Positions 31,901 to 33,065 of a stretch of DNA of 39,348 nt are shown here, one piece after another. Under the pieces are notes generated by a model. It saw only the letters and a program-made list of their open reading frames with translations, had not been told where the DNA came from and made no database searches. This DNA comes from a virus. How positions within the stretch are numbered: the first letter of the stretch is position 1; every line of letters begins with the position of its first letter. The translations under genes and the position numbers were made by a program. The stretch is taken from the IMG/VR virus record IMGVR_UViG_3300020472_000066, positions 1 through 39,348 of that record. One strand, written 5' to 3'.

Positions 31901-33036
31901 TCCCAGTTGGTTACGCATCTATTACAACTAAGACTACAACTGCTGGTGCTGCTTCAGCATTAGTTCAAGATATTCGTGATGTTGGTATTAATAAGAGATT
32001 ATATCTAAGTGATATAAAAGGAACATTTAGTACTAGAGATTGGATACGTGGTCCTGAAGATTATAGATCCGTCGTTCTTTCAAAAGAAACTTTACTCGCT
32101 CGTGTTAAACGTTCATTTAAAGGATTTGATGGTACTCAGACTACATTCCCATTAACTATAACCAATGGTACTCAGTACTTACCAGATCCAGAAGGACATC
32201 TAATGGTATTTGTTAATGGTATATTACAACCTCCAGGATCTACTTTAGCATATACAGCGTTCTCTAACCAGATTCAGTTTACAGAAGCACCAGATCTAGG
32301 AGCATCATTTACAGGATTCTACATAGGTAAATTGAGACAATTGGATGATATCTCATTCGAGTTTGACTCTTTACGTCAGTCATTTAACCTTAAGCGTAAT
32401 GATATATTCTATTCATTGACACTTACGGATGGTGTTCAATCTGCTACAATTCTTCCAGAAAACAATATCATCGTTTCTCTAAATGGTGTTATTCAGGAAC
32501 CAGGCGTAGGTTTCGAGATTGTTGGTTCTAGAATTATCTTCTCTGAGATTCCTCGTGTGGGATCAACATTCGTTGCCTTCTCATATGTTGGTTCTGAGGC
32601 AGACGTTGACGCTGCTGAAGTTGTTCCACCAATTGAACCAGGCGACTTTATAGATATACAAGGTGAAACAGAAGATAGAGAAGTTGCTGTTATTGAATCT
32701 TCTAACTCTCTAATCACATTTGACTATCTCGGATCTGTCTTTGGACAAAATGCTCAGGGTCAAGCAAATATTATTACTGGATTTATTAGAGATGTACAAG
32801 TAACAGGTGGTGGTTCTGGATATAGTACAAGACCTACAGTAAGAATCGATTCTGTATCAGGATTTGATGGACAGATTCGTGCTTTGATTGGGGTCGCTGG
32901 TGTTGAAATGAGTGCATCTGGATCAAATTATCAAGAACCAGATATTACAATAGAAACATCAGTTCCTGATGATTGGACTGCTCCTGATTTAAGTCAATAT
33001 GGTGAAGAACTAGTTGACCCTGAAATACTTCCATAA
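7966..33036 (+). CDS. giant modular baseplate/tail adhesin-like protein (8356 aa), in gp7 position
   Basis: One open frame of 8356 codons with no stop and consistent codon use, starting with ATG 4 nt after gp6. Domains in order: residues 1-290, a phage-structural N-terminus (F-I-E-S-D-Y-P-L-F-N-K-F-I-E-Y-Y) with two 'Q/L-x-PG' strand modules; 299-620, GSGY repeats; about 690-735, a conserved baseplate segment (F-Y-S-T-K-G-T-S-F-S-I-A-Y-L-F-K-L-L-Y-G); 1128-1359, more GSGY repeats; 1424-1555, YHYH domain; 1611-1622, EF-hand loop; 1827-2215, seven-bladed beta-propeller; 2226-2430, LamG-like; 3010-3260, GSGY; 4052-4259, second LamG-like; 4311-6809, repeat array; 6899-7173, helical modules; about 7389-7601, carbohydrate-binding-like jelly roll; 8049-8212, two strand modules; C-terminal GSGY repeat. 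T4 gp7 (1032 aa) occupies this position, but I see no specific gp7 similarity. The most likely role is a wedge-anchored fibre or decoration that binds host polysaccharide or protein. The lack of any frameshift argues against assembly error. Confidence 0.88.
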   Translation: MTNINKVSQSINTQVPDFIESDYPLFNKFIEYYYRSQEKTGLGQNIINNFLQYLNIDKLDIGILDGTTKIVEPITASSQSIVVESVDKFLSNNGSVLIGDEVVYYEKTTAAPNIALSPGISYEQVKLKWTDLASHINDFDGSTQSFSLTSQSAPVAVPSAQHIIVSVYGDVLVPGIDYTISGTDIVYTQAPRTRLPADDSSSTYIFFLSGFVENTIVGTDNLSGSFGDSKTEFALTRNGISYEPLVDEYILAVYDNKLLIPKVDFFLDGSKFIFKEAPLNGRYLSVFSIEAPIPSFGSGAIGYARVDDSGKLTGIETSVTGSLYQFEYPPKVSIGSDTGSGASATALVNGIKSSTLLSGGRGYSDTNPPRVVIENPTKTGSQIAELKATVTNGEISNVEITNSGSGYTFTPRVTFKQPGGAKLATPTMLGGSISGGITITDSGSDYSTVPSIYVDEPTGDNPIRASLQAVLTDGKITSITVLNAGQGYLSTPRIAVIDPVGAQILETKVDGDGRVTSVELLDGGSGYNDVPSVYIVDSRVDAVGNYIGGVGATASAAIFNGKITDINIVNFGSGYSADSPPKIVIQSPPEAECSVIIGVNEVTGFNINRSGDKYTKASFEGCARAASGIVEYTETGNAVFSNNTTASAAVVDTEVKCLDALFVKRILDKYTEQFLPDVPELDYKKIDVRTAIQTIKQFYSTKGTSFSIAYLFKLLYGEQVSVSYPKDQIIKPSASTWSIDTILRSTLVSGDPTNIKDGLLTQEEDIADTSIKSASALVENYISIKTSEVEIFELVLSEETINGTFVVPYKTKLAEPLGFEDSVITVDSTIGWPERNGEFVIGEGTTTEVVQYKEKSLNQFIECTRSVNGTVEDWDSATEVASNFNVYVNKGTAQEVVLNVVGIVDAQQTTLTDTGSYYLPGDKLSVSKLGGTSVLPELTTWLYNVKKLIEVTQVQFGGIDDRYATITCSNPHGLLVGDQVTVYGANPILYNGTFLVTSRDSETVFQYQLPQPAQVIPQGNILVSVDLNLGKSDSSAVLNAIGPYTTNIQNTFFNDSHVYIASTGIPNYKIGPFPGSALLPGNQRKLNRFPLAPQTISTKNIINPGPIGTWVNGVSVWSYKSSTTKTFGPVTGIATTTTGSGYDAASPPVITISGGGGTGATASVIVDGSISEITVTSGGSNYTSSPLVSIVGGGGSGAAATAIITKGSVSRILMNSGGSGYTSQPSITIVGGGGTGATATASVRGPIKQVDVDTGGESYTSSPTVTLSSGEGAVAQAIVNDGRIISIAIISAGQGYTTAPTVSIQGVGFGAIARATIDVDGENAGRVTGIEIINRGINYVQGTTIITLTSVGSGATFTPSVFQWRYNLDKSSTFDGAKGGVFEGFNNQYGGEYAHLANPQTLRYILGDNLYENNSGLIKEQESNLEHSPIIGWAFDGNPIYGPYGYTDPTDQGSVMKKLDTSYQIKPAIVYNAITNPYPVRTSGPLLTDESAGNFIEDYEYVFGLGDLDQYNGRFCKTPDYPGGRYCYFVTIDSTEDGNPLFPYVIGPNFNSVVDIWNLGEGATQQNIPTGVVRYRDPYENVDIDVERAPNASTNAITTESGDILLFDPEDDNNDGVITQDEIDNPDQLYEESPLQLFDYFPKVRFDSKVDIEVETTTKFEDASVTGFTVENPGTSYQVNDILVFDNANTDGTGVSARVSKITGETVSSYSFENVGGQNYGVLKTAVPHNISPGDTAFIDYNPIMDDTNKTFVVRQFKGIEQVVIDQAGSGYDEEIPPSIIIDGDGIKGEIQAVVTSVGSINTVNILNSGSGYTQNPRVILSHPQVYKKADYYISKMVNNDYVKINDSYVNDAKETYICGKTKDSLGNEVAFVSKFSSLGIKEWEKTLESDSGLEYTEWQKMSVEGTDIWLVGVNKPNSQILNAYNPDIILAKYIQSADGLSAALSFQKGYAGISGSNRADYVSAVKKYSDTRYVIGGYTNTNSLYPDDAFLASIDTTGNFAIKRKIASSTKSERITDLVVLGDDIYFIMETSTDANAADTNVVFGKATIGLSAIEVEWTKELSNSVYSFLDTSICVDEFNEFYITATCQQKANDTTQDSLWVCKLSNIGSIIWNKRYVMPDTGITAVNKGVIDIFGDLNIGYSQTSSTNGYSKVGTIKVGYDGVMKKHTTNEFNKNNIEGLKIHSLSVDNSGDVYSYGQTVWNRNEFIFKFDSGETTDTTGHYTPTFIGTGDALALDSTNGLVKFLGRDTINTATWENAAIQFTAASLGTRLAQDWTMEFMLYKDGTLTNTHGQNSETLIGIGDATDTTGGLWLYYDQTTPSNGALTLVVTNSTTALNAAGSALTSTVTTMYADNTWQFIGIKKAGDLFTVYVNGISVISGTLAATSLGNKDLWIGNQPGWSGTTGQFQSGQQGQWWLDNLRLRNRAITPTVPADIVVLPLVGAFAPTYDWQDDAWFTANLNQYDYLDYVGWGLKSDKNSDSDRLGDKGLQTNTQLGFARTAVTPVVGSTLTVTNTGYALGSAGFQTLDFDDATTSMNQDTETLVHTSDLWSSRTSTVPSPGSSKLKVSAVVKDKYYFKVTNTTKIDNVQELTINQDFMFTVGAKLRLNNDSGTFVNSGYILRKDDANNKVYVAVNNNEWTNDTNTGFLLTEQFDEASSYGIVGPVPDDTNEIVDYTFTLVDNTTPGTFDIDLDKYNLDGTYNAGGSQNLDSYAKFKPFSIADYSIKIEEVSGGSSFIPGSVIDINTGDISFNASYSTAQIINLTGVLKISLTANLTKILQVTNVANTDEVYVITATGHYLSAGEMIYVDGNPTQELSGTAYDEYDGSFTVDSVISSLEFIYKLPTAALTSPATSAGGVSVFAKSPVLQMYYGHQYLFDMSHSSLAGANLSFSKDNLYKLEYSFNSIERIGTPGLTGEGQPTPTVKLKVDNDIVTNISYYFDPSRLGDDSPISEGAYLDIVDSPYLGNFTITSISGATITTGADTFKFKLANEPEGNAAVAQTTYSTSSLAAVGKISDIRIVNAGGFYSKLPIITGIQSTRQIERVQIKEPGTEYAVGTYNQIPIGGDGEGGLVTITVADGQDAEGVTIPGQIQEVVVTSPGKGYTTATIDVESIDGILGAGLAGSGADLEVVIPPFGTGASIFTKGNKVGKIKKLKNNNFGYDYSHDYTLRPEITFPINAQLTSTSILDSITVTDPGSGYSQAPAVVITGGGGSGAVAEATIKNGRIDQILVKDSGAGYSSTPAVELKSSFNYVVNLDLGLFQFAFPHGIVNGAEVTLNVVDTGDGADFPLSSGATGRLNGTTTYYAITGTANSLEDDQLKLAITASNASLGDALGFVNAGEGRQQILTSSFGGAAEANVITSTFLEGELVYQGDSLEVATATGYVSTNSGWQIGPRILKVVDYTGSWLEGQRLTGVISKSSGIISDLAIAKGVLEIGSITRTTGQFIDDIGKPSEIIQKIQDSYYYQDFSYAVKSAVSIGEWKEILLKNVHPASFKVFGELNLNEYGLIPNKETAFQLTKSVELARQATVPNIQSFALVEPIYTEFNNTEVLFRQKRLTSSENILTSVVQRVDDISTLFDGERIAFPLTVDQNTIVANANQLMIVLNGIVQTPDTAFKIEGDSIVFADPPQPPASVKYVSVTINQIATVRLTFTNISGIFPTVGNSLVGTASTARLIVTKVEGNDIYGYITEGTFIPGIPSGELCTVSATGFSANLTGQFAVANIGLFTYGETVTNLTGDIAKVEEVNLESGSETPLAKLRYTIGASTTSFEVISNTLTDDSPVPAGTFETSKKYQFGAEIFLVNSIANNTESTTLSVTRAQDGTAAVSQQEDIPIYGTDISVTNTLTLSKTTGTYKSTPGLYDIQLNDVIIGAGSGVVASITATQTYKDPVTNEFIEQVNISPGSSFFGLLFNRITSQTYPNVVLDDISKSQVSIVKYDDNATAFNSQFPSNEQINNIVVPYDNPSGSLTTGEIIRNYKMEYGNNDGEFIATEPGRVRRLTFREKLGTGFFSQGHVIRTRDTKAEVIGYNQARNTIYLGKIGRTQANGQDIHTATFKGSAQIDTAQKKYGGASLLLAAASFDYINIPSSAETAFGADAFTIEMWVRSATSSLSGTATLLDGRVSAASEIAPRLYLEAGQLRYHVNGSDLVTSGATTLNNDVWYHVCVQRSSTTVKILLNGAEVGTGTDSSSYVSKPVRIGCDYTGANGFSGNIDEFRLSNTNRYTSLPFAPQDGIFQGDANAKMLFHFDGIDGQTWSNDWSGTEAFTSNEYFNNDSILESTRISGAHIYVGGTVSNAITITAGAVQKDVTDATYNPITGDLVLTIGSHSFTTSDTVTIAQSSLTFTCSKDGHSTNHSYPRTTDPAYNTAIAITGVSATTLTVNVGIAKVPAGFANRSQRYINASILIDANKDFIANEAVYIMKQVFPSFTIIGGEINCEDDVRDILTSVISDLRNGSNSSIWDAAAFYVDRTQNPVALRQIENEIPQSLFVINKVEEMVKYIINNELWDIQGDHGLAQITDTTITESGYSGLTQFTPTDATYSPSTGDLVLTIGSHSLTGPTELSPIDASYSATTGYLTLQVNNHQLPVGTKVKIKENSLVMNCTSDGNTVDQSYPRPDDPAAQGWLEISNIQTNTFDVFVGKSPTVNYTPTAGTYDGETGWLTMNIGDHSLRTGSKYTAKSATYTAGTGVLSVTVDTPIFDVTDAKYNPISGELELIIGTHSLTKGNKVNIKQDSLSFTCSMNGNETTKTYPRTTDPVYNQSIKITDVTATSITVNVGTTTNTEHDVTNATYSTTSGDMELTIGSHTLTVGESIYIKPNSLTFNCGSGSGTYPRGADANTSDGADYAYEAALEITAVSGTTITVNVNGGQGAISNSDAHSWGGGTASKAVVSGGDYTHTFASALSDAITVDHGLFIGDRVLIEEDSLTFTCDMDSNLTYHTYPRKTDPKFNKWLELSNVTTNTFDVNVGTTTLSNFTPTAATYDASTGEMELTIGAHTLKQGATIKIADNSLTFTCSMDANGSNHTYPRSTDPVSGASIPITGVTDTTININVGKSPLVKYNVTNATYNPTSGDMVLTIGTAHGLTNGTSIKIATESLWFTCDYNSDGNTTTKKYPRASGASTTGNAGADYAYNTAVSITAADQAAGTITVNVNGGQGAITDTTAHNWVDRTAFNAIETGGSYTHAFVTGQGAATNAITAGGSYTHTFISAVPNGITRSGETIKMLKDGITFSCDQDNYSTDHSYPRGDDPAHDTSLPIYIDGETLTAANASYNSLTGDISITIPSHGLSTTDQIRIENNSLTFTCSRDKNISVHNYPRPGIDPFAGRWLRVKSFTTDTFTVNVGASPSDQQYTHSFVTALENGIVKKNNSITVNVGASPTKSYAPTAATYNSSTGAMELTIGSHSLPAPTTHTPTDVAYNPTTGIMTLTISGHGFSNGEKIKIADGGLKLSCAFGGASGTAAQKDYPRSTDPISNKWTAISNVTTDTFDVQVLDVVPSTNTDTHSFVSAVSGCVSKANSTLKVAPNSLLFSCTEGAGNYAYPRTQVARHTAGPGTTYNPATGIVEIKVSQDSHTPTAVTYDPTSGDMVLTIALNSGTKDVSGATYNPSTGDLVLDIGAHTLTTNDRIKLAEESLTFTCNYLGDGNQTQKKYPRASGASTTGNNGADYAFDTYLDITAVDQSGGTITININGGQGAITDISTHQFVSATSGAVILGHGFVVGDRIKIAEESLTFTCDYNGDGNTTNKVYPRSNGNDFAYNTALMIKAVTGTSITVNVNGGQGAITDTTTHNFVTGQAAANNCITSVHGMRPGTPIMFVDDSITFACGFQGALGDDQKKTYPRSTDPVSGRWLFINNVTETSFKIQVLDSVPSTNTDSHTWVTASINGIIEGDPLVAQAVPVDAVTSTTVTINPLDGYTSTNTSTHTFQGLSSYQYQPTAATYNAETGAMTITSNSHGMKDGERILIRDNALTFTCSMDDHFSDHSYPRTSDPVSGDWIEVSNVTDNTFDVNVGKSPIKTYTPRDAVYNPTTGAMELTIGNHGLSKGSNIRIALESITFTCAQDGNATNHSYPRATEDSHTAWGGTTYNPITGILSVTTPLAHGIRNGDWVKFDEGGITFECSMDERSSKHTYPRTTDPTYNKWLKVSNVSTTTFEVFVGKSPTVTHTPTDATYDPATGDLVLTIGSHSLVQGTNVRLLEGAVSFNCDMDGGTATKSYPRPNIDNYTATGATYNGETGVMVVTVPQHRMDTGDKVKFDQDAFTFTCEMDGNTAQKTYPRTSDPVIDTWLDVGAVTENTFEVNVGTTPLVGYDAQAVNYYPASGNLYIFNPSLAAAVSLGDGIRIAPESLWFSCTEDGNTTVNKYPRASGANTGDGEDYAYNTALPVLFIDGNQTYIAVNVNSALNTPISNTTDHTFLYALPGAIVTGGNYNHSFVSSTADGVKMKRDRAYRNSVEVKSVGSDSITVNVGKSPLKYHTPTDATYNPTSGDMVITIGLHTLKVGMSVRLAPQSFVFSCDQGGTVGNGTYPRATGSAAAGGADYAYNNAMNITAVDYAAGTITINVNGGQGAITNTNTHTFVSAAAGAVISGGGYAHTYASALADSLITGGNYVHTITASKGGGIKQKRDRNYDTNVEIIDVTGDTITVNAGISSNTTTHTFVNADAQAISTGGNYTHTFKSALPNAITRSVLMSGGNYNHKFISALTNAISTGGNYVHTFVSFANNGLVVAGSSVFLDPSSIKFTCDKDSNEEIAAYPRTTDPSYNQVIRVTDSVANTSITVNVGKSGSDDQYVHTFSAANTNAITQSKYSTQDCTDVYTTTGNLMDIVTDTLEQANLASPVDHLASVARVEAAQEFAGGRVDEYIDTPFDVSFHDSANDILYANQVDADTQYRFRDAANLVRANRGVILDKASYDMLARYPDLALDMPRNTDGSGAGTLRCQQDIGLIIDAVANDLESGGNRNIVTGAKFYIGQSGELQHIRLQVFQSVYAHDRVGHYVKQCVTGDLDYTNTNDIIVGDWGITNDAGGCANVKTAVDTLITTANDIIAPTDNDFNIAADRLYFNRLYIAQEITGLTTAEFTYQLNGVNYQAHAYPGDNGELTCQRDIKLIILSIISDLQTGGNNSTIAAIETYLTANLQIDEVENELLATLFSIEKLKLLCEKAVRNLLYTFSEAVTGQQYQAQHSNQNAYRDALSPTDINAVVYRVRDLVETAVLMLAPGKIDARSAAKNILYNKNYYVQEIGAIVNQQFGTGTWTYDNFVTGLTDDIVHDLITTDVNSTTRAYKILINTVSGNFKDGEVLRYPSGNAEILEFDAANNHLYIKPTTTNVPAPSDTLVGQGSGATATYASVVSVYNVYSKPTNVKILNTARQITSNIQGQVSSDNLVPTPETFSSPNWTAIETTVSTNDGAVTSQPPDFDLSTNYTADKLTSTTVAGTHGIYKRYTMSYYDTFDDGNLTWDNADNTLDEGPFNITQFRNYTFSTFVKAGTESNVHIRVTLDVDYVGRQDAFFNLDLTNGSTSSIFQPQGGVNVDAYGAIPFGDGWYRAYITLTFSWGFRQFVPYIGLNNNISYNTATDLLVWGAKIAEGALDPYTSVAGQVFYGDMEYNVKQYALNLLNTYMKQSITGTLVAPSPQVSFYSYYDSTIASNYDEKSVREFINGSLDIISKQLAVDTHYTTLPTYNGIVIPTKNYGTRTIPTGIRGGVNNTDYLYGTWSDSSAELERISTNEGEVVKIYQRFRIDGDITDGPFTMGEGVKKQGAPSITGIVYGYHFDENYKYLDVQVTAGPWAITDYIVGDDNSTTAQISQIEDRIHIIDLKGEFNNDIPFKGYTSGNTATPTGFIKNQAATLDNTGGTLTVDTETLLGSFETTSVVYPESSRQYLDVSKYAGLNLGVGSRIASGGYIRLGISIVSSLNAFTVGNRLYKIINGSQDPTQYGIISEVDLDNNYLYIAEYQGTFNNGDLVGDYGDGITGFPVGYASITTKTTTAGAASALVQDIRDVGINKRLYLSDIKGTFSTRDWIRGPEDYRSVVLSKETLLARVKRSFKGFDGTQTTFPLTITNGTQYLPDPEGHLMVFVNGILQPPGSTLAYTAFSNQIQFTEAPDLGASFTGFYIGKLRQLDDISFEFDSLRQSFNLKRNDIFYSLTLTDGVQSATILPENNIIVSLNGVIQEPGVGFEIVGSRIIFSEIPRVGSTFVAFSYVGSEADVDAAEVVPPIEPGDFIDIQGETEDREVAVIESSNSLITFDYLGSVFGQNAQGQANIITGFIRDVQVTGGGSGYSTRPTVRIDSVSGFDGQIRALIGVAGVEMSASGSNYQEPDITIETSVPDDWTAPDLSQYGEELVDPEILP
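8860..9825 (+). repeat. first block of glycine-rich GSGY protein repeats
   Basis: At least seven imperfect units encode the pattern 'G-x-I-T-x-I-x-I-x-N-x-G-S-G-Y-x-x-x-P-x-V-x-I-x-x-P'. Examples are S-G-G-R-G-Y-S-D-T-N-P-P, N-S-G-S-G-Y-T-F-T-P and D-G-G-S-G-Y-N-D-V-P. Each unit looks like a pair of beta strands with a tight Gly turn, as in a beta-helix or beta-solenoid stalk. The same unit recurs in the 848-aa, 1472-aa and gp7-position proteins. Confidence 0.75.
11347..12040 (+). repeat. second block of GSGY repeats, with G-G-G-G insert
   Basis: Five or six units with a regular core, for example T-G-S-G-Y-D-A-A-S-P-P-V-I-T-I-S-G-G-G-G, then G-T-G-A-T-A-S and on to the next S-G-G-S-N-Y. The regularity (roughly 38-40 residues per unit) is higher than in the first block and suggests later duplication. 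A low-complexity but conserved beta-solenoid is the likeliest fold. Confidence 0.75.
12235..12630 (+). other. YHYH domain in the giant protein
   Basis: Residues 1424-1555 contain the YHYH-family core: H-S-P-I-I-G-W-A-F-D-G-N-P-I-Y-G-P-Y-G-Y, then D-Y-E-Y-V and L-D-Q-Y-N-G-R-F-C-K-T-P-D-Y-P-G-G-R-Y-C-Y-F-V-T, ending P-L-F-P-Y-V-I-G-P. The family is widespread in secreted and phage-structural proteins, often next to cupredoxin domains; the activity is unknown. A second, split YHYH domain is in the 1472-aa protein. Confidence 0.8.
12796..12831 (+). other. single EF-hand-type calcium-binding loop
   Basis: Residues 1611-1622 read D-D-N-N-D-G-V-I-T-Q-D-E. Positions 1 (D), 3 (N), 5 (D), 6 (G), 8 (I) and 12 (E) fit the canonical 12-residue EF-hand loop exactly. 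It is isolated, between the YHYH domain and a GSGY segment, as in dockerin/excalibur-type single loops of extracellular proteins. Calcium binding is inferred. Confidence 0.6.
13444..14610 (+). other. probable seven-bladed beta-propeller (SBBP/WD-like)
   Basis: Residues 1827-2215 contain seven evenly spaced strand motifs: E-T-Y-I-C-G, D-I-W-L-V-G, R-Y-V-I-G-G, D-I-Y-F-I-M, E-F-Y-I-T-A, D-L-N-I-G-Y and D-V-Y-S-Y-G. Most are followed by a second strand like 'D-x-x-L-A-K/S-x-D-x-x-G' (D-A-F-L-A-S-I-D-T-T-G-N). This is the layout of extracellular SBBP beta-propellers, which bind ligands or sugars. The blade count by eye matches a closed seven-bladed propeller. Confidence 0.65.
14640..15255 (+). 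other. LamG/concanavalin-like jelly-roll domain 1
   Basis: Residues about 2226-2430 show W-T-M-E-F-M-L-Y-K-D-G, T-W-Q-F-I-G-I-K-K-A-G, F-T-V-Y-V-N-G-I-S and D-L-W-I-G-N, ending W-W-L-D-N-L-R-L-R-N-R-A-I. These are the usual strands of a LamG-like carbohydrate/ligand-binding sandwich. It follows the propeller directly. Confidence 0.7.
17000..17740 (+). repeat. third block of GSGY repeats
   Basis: Units such as D-P-G-S-G-Y-S-Q-A-P-A-V-V-I-T-G-G-G-G and D-S-G-A-G-Y-S-S-T-P-A-V, and the looser V-N-A-G-G-F-Y-S-K-L-P and S-P-G-K-G-Y-T-T-A-T, spread over about 740 nt. Same family as the other blocks. Confidence 0.7.
20120..20740 (+). other. LamG/concanavalin-like jelly-roll domain 2
   Basis: Residues about 4052-4259: K-Y-G-G-A-S-L-L-L, F-T-I-E-M-W-V-R-S, D-V-W-Y-H-V-C-V-Q-R-S, V-K-I-L-L-N-G-A-E-V-G, V-R-I-G-C-D-Y and G-N-I-D-E-F-R-L-S-N-T-N-R-Y. 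This is a clear LamG sequence, closer to the family consensus than domain 1. It lies directly before the long repeat array. Confidence 0.85.
20932..21650 (+). repeat. 35-nt exact direct repeat in the array (20932-20966 and 21616-21650)
   Basis: Both copies read GGTGATTTAGTACTAACAAT and continue identically to 35 nt, encoding G-D-L-V-L-T-I-G-S-H-S. The identity extends over third codon positions, so it reflects recent DNA duplication or gene conversion rather than protein constraint alone. Confidence 0.8.
21160..21505 (+). other. helical module 1, inside the repeat array
   Basis: Residues about 4399-4514: A-S-I-L-I-D-A-N-K-D-F-I-A-N-E-A, then I-N-C-E-D-D-V-R-D-I-L-T-S-V-I-S-D-L-R-N-G, then an E-N-E-I-P-Q-S-L-F-V-I-N-K-V helix. 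It is homologous to modules 2 and 3 after the array. It is predicted wholly helical and cuts the array after its first unit. Confidence 0.7.
22567..23461 (+). repeat. 34-nt exact direct repeat in the array (22567-22600 and 23428-23461)
   Basis: Both copies start ACAGTTAACGTCAATGGTGG and are identical for 34 nt, encoding T-V-N-V-N-G-G-Q-G-A-I. They mark the type-B units of the array. Other copies (near 25040, 25300 and 27660) are related but diverged at synonymous positions. Confidence 0.8.
28645..29005 (+). other. helical module 2
   Basis: Residues about 6894-7013: D-A-A-N-L-V-R-A-N-R-G-V-I-L-D-K-A, then L-R-C-Q-Q-D-I-G-L-I-I-D-A-V-A-N-D-L-E-S, G-G-N-R-N-I-V and a further helix to V-G-H-Y-V-K-Q-C-V. 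I recall this 'C-x-x-D-I...D-L-x-x-G-G-N' module from other marine phage structural proteins. Its function is unknown. Confidence 0.65.
29130..29485 (+). other. helical module 3
   Basis: Residues about 7055-7173: A-A-D-R-L-Y-F-N-R-L-Y-I-A-Q-E-I, then L-T-C-Q-R-D-I-K-L-I-I-L-S-I-I-S-D-L-Q-T, G-G-N-N-S-T-I and V-E-N-E-L-L-A-T-L-F-S-I-E-K. It aligns with modules 1 and 2. Confidence 0.65.
30130..30770 (+). other. carbohydrate-binding-like jelly-roll domain
   Basis: Residues about 7389-7601: L-V-P-T-P-E-T-F-S-S-P-N-W-T, A-D-K-L-T-S-T-T, Y-T-F-S-T-F-V-K-A-G-T-E, A-F-F-N-L-D-L-T-N-G and G-D-G-W-Y-R-A-Y-I-T, then W-G-A-K-I-A-E-G-A-L-D-P-Y-T-S-V. This is the characteristic order of the phage fibre CBM-like sandwich ('NLL...W', 'YTFSxxVKAG', 'GWYR', 'WGAQLE'). 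It probably binds surface sugars. Confidence 0.7.
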
Positions 33037-33039
33037 ATA
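33032..33039 (+). promoter_or_regulatory. late promoter CATAAATA overlapping the giant gene's stop
   Basis: CATAAATA fits NATAAATA exactly and contains the TAA stop (33034-33036) of the giant gene. The next ATG is at 33066, giving a leader of about 20 nt. In T4-like phages a gp55-type sigma factor with the sliding clamp reads such an extended -10 with no -35. This probably starts the transcript for the following structural genes. Confidence 0.6.
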
Positions 33040-33065
33040 ACTTTATAGAAAAAACCGTATAAGTA

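Noticed and set aside
20896-33036. Diversity-generating retroelement with a variable repeat
   Set aside because: No reverse transcriptase, no template repeat with adenine-specific changes and no C-type-lectin target end was seen.
7966-33036. Calling the giant protein gp7 outright
   Set aside because: Position between gp6 and gp8 fits, but I saw no sequence feature specific to T4 gp7, so the symbol was left empty.
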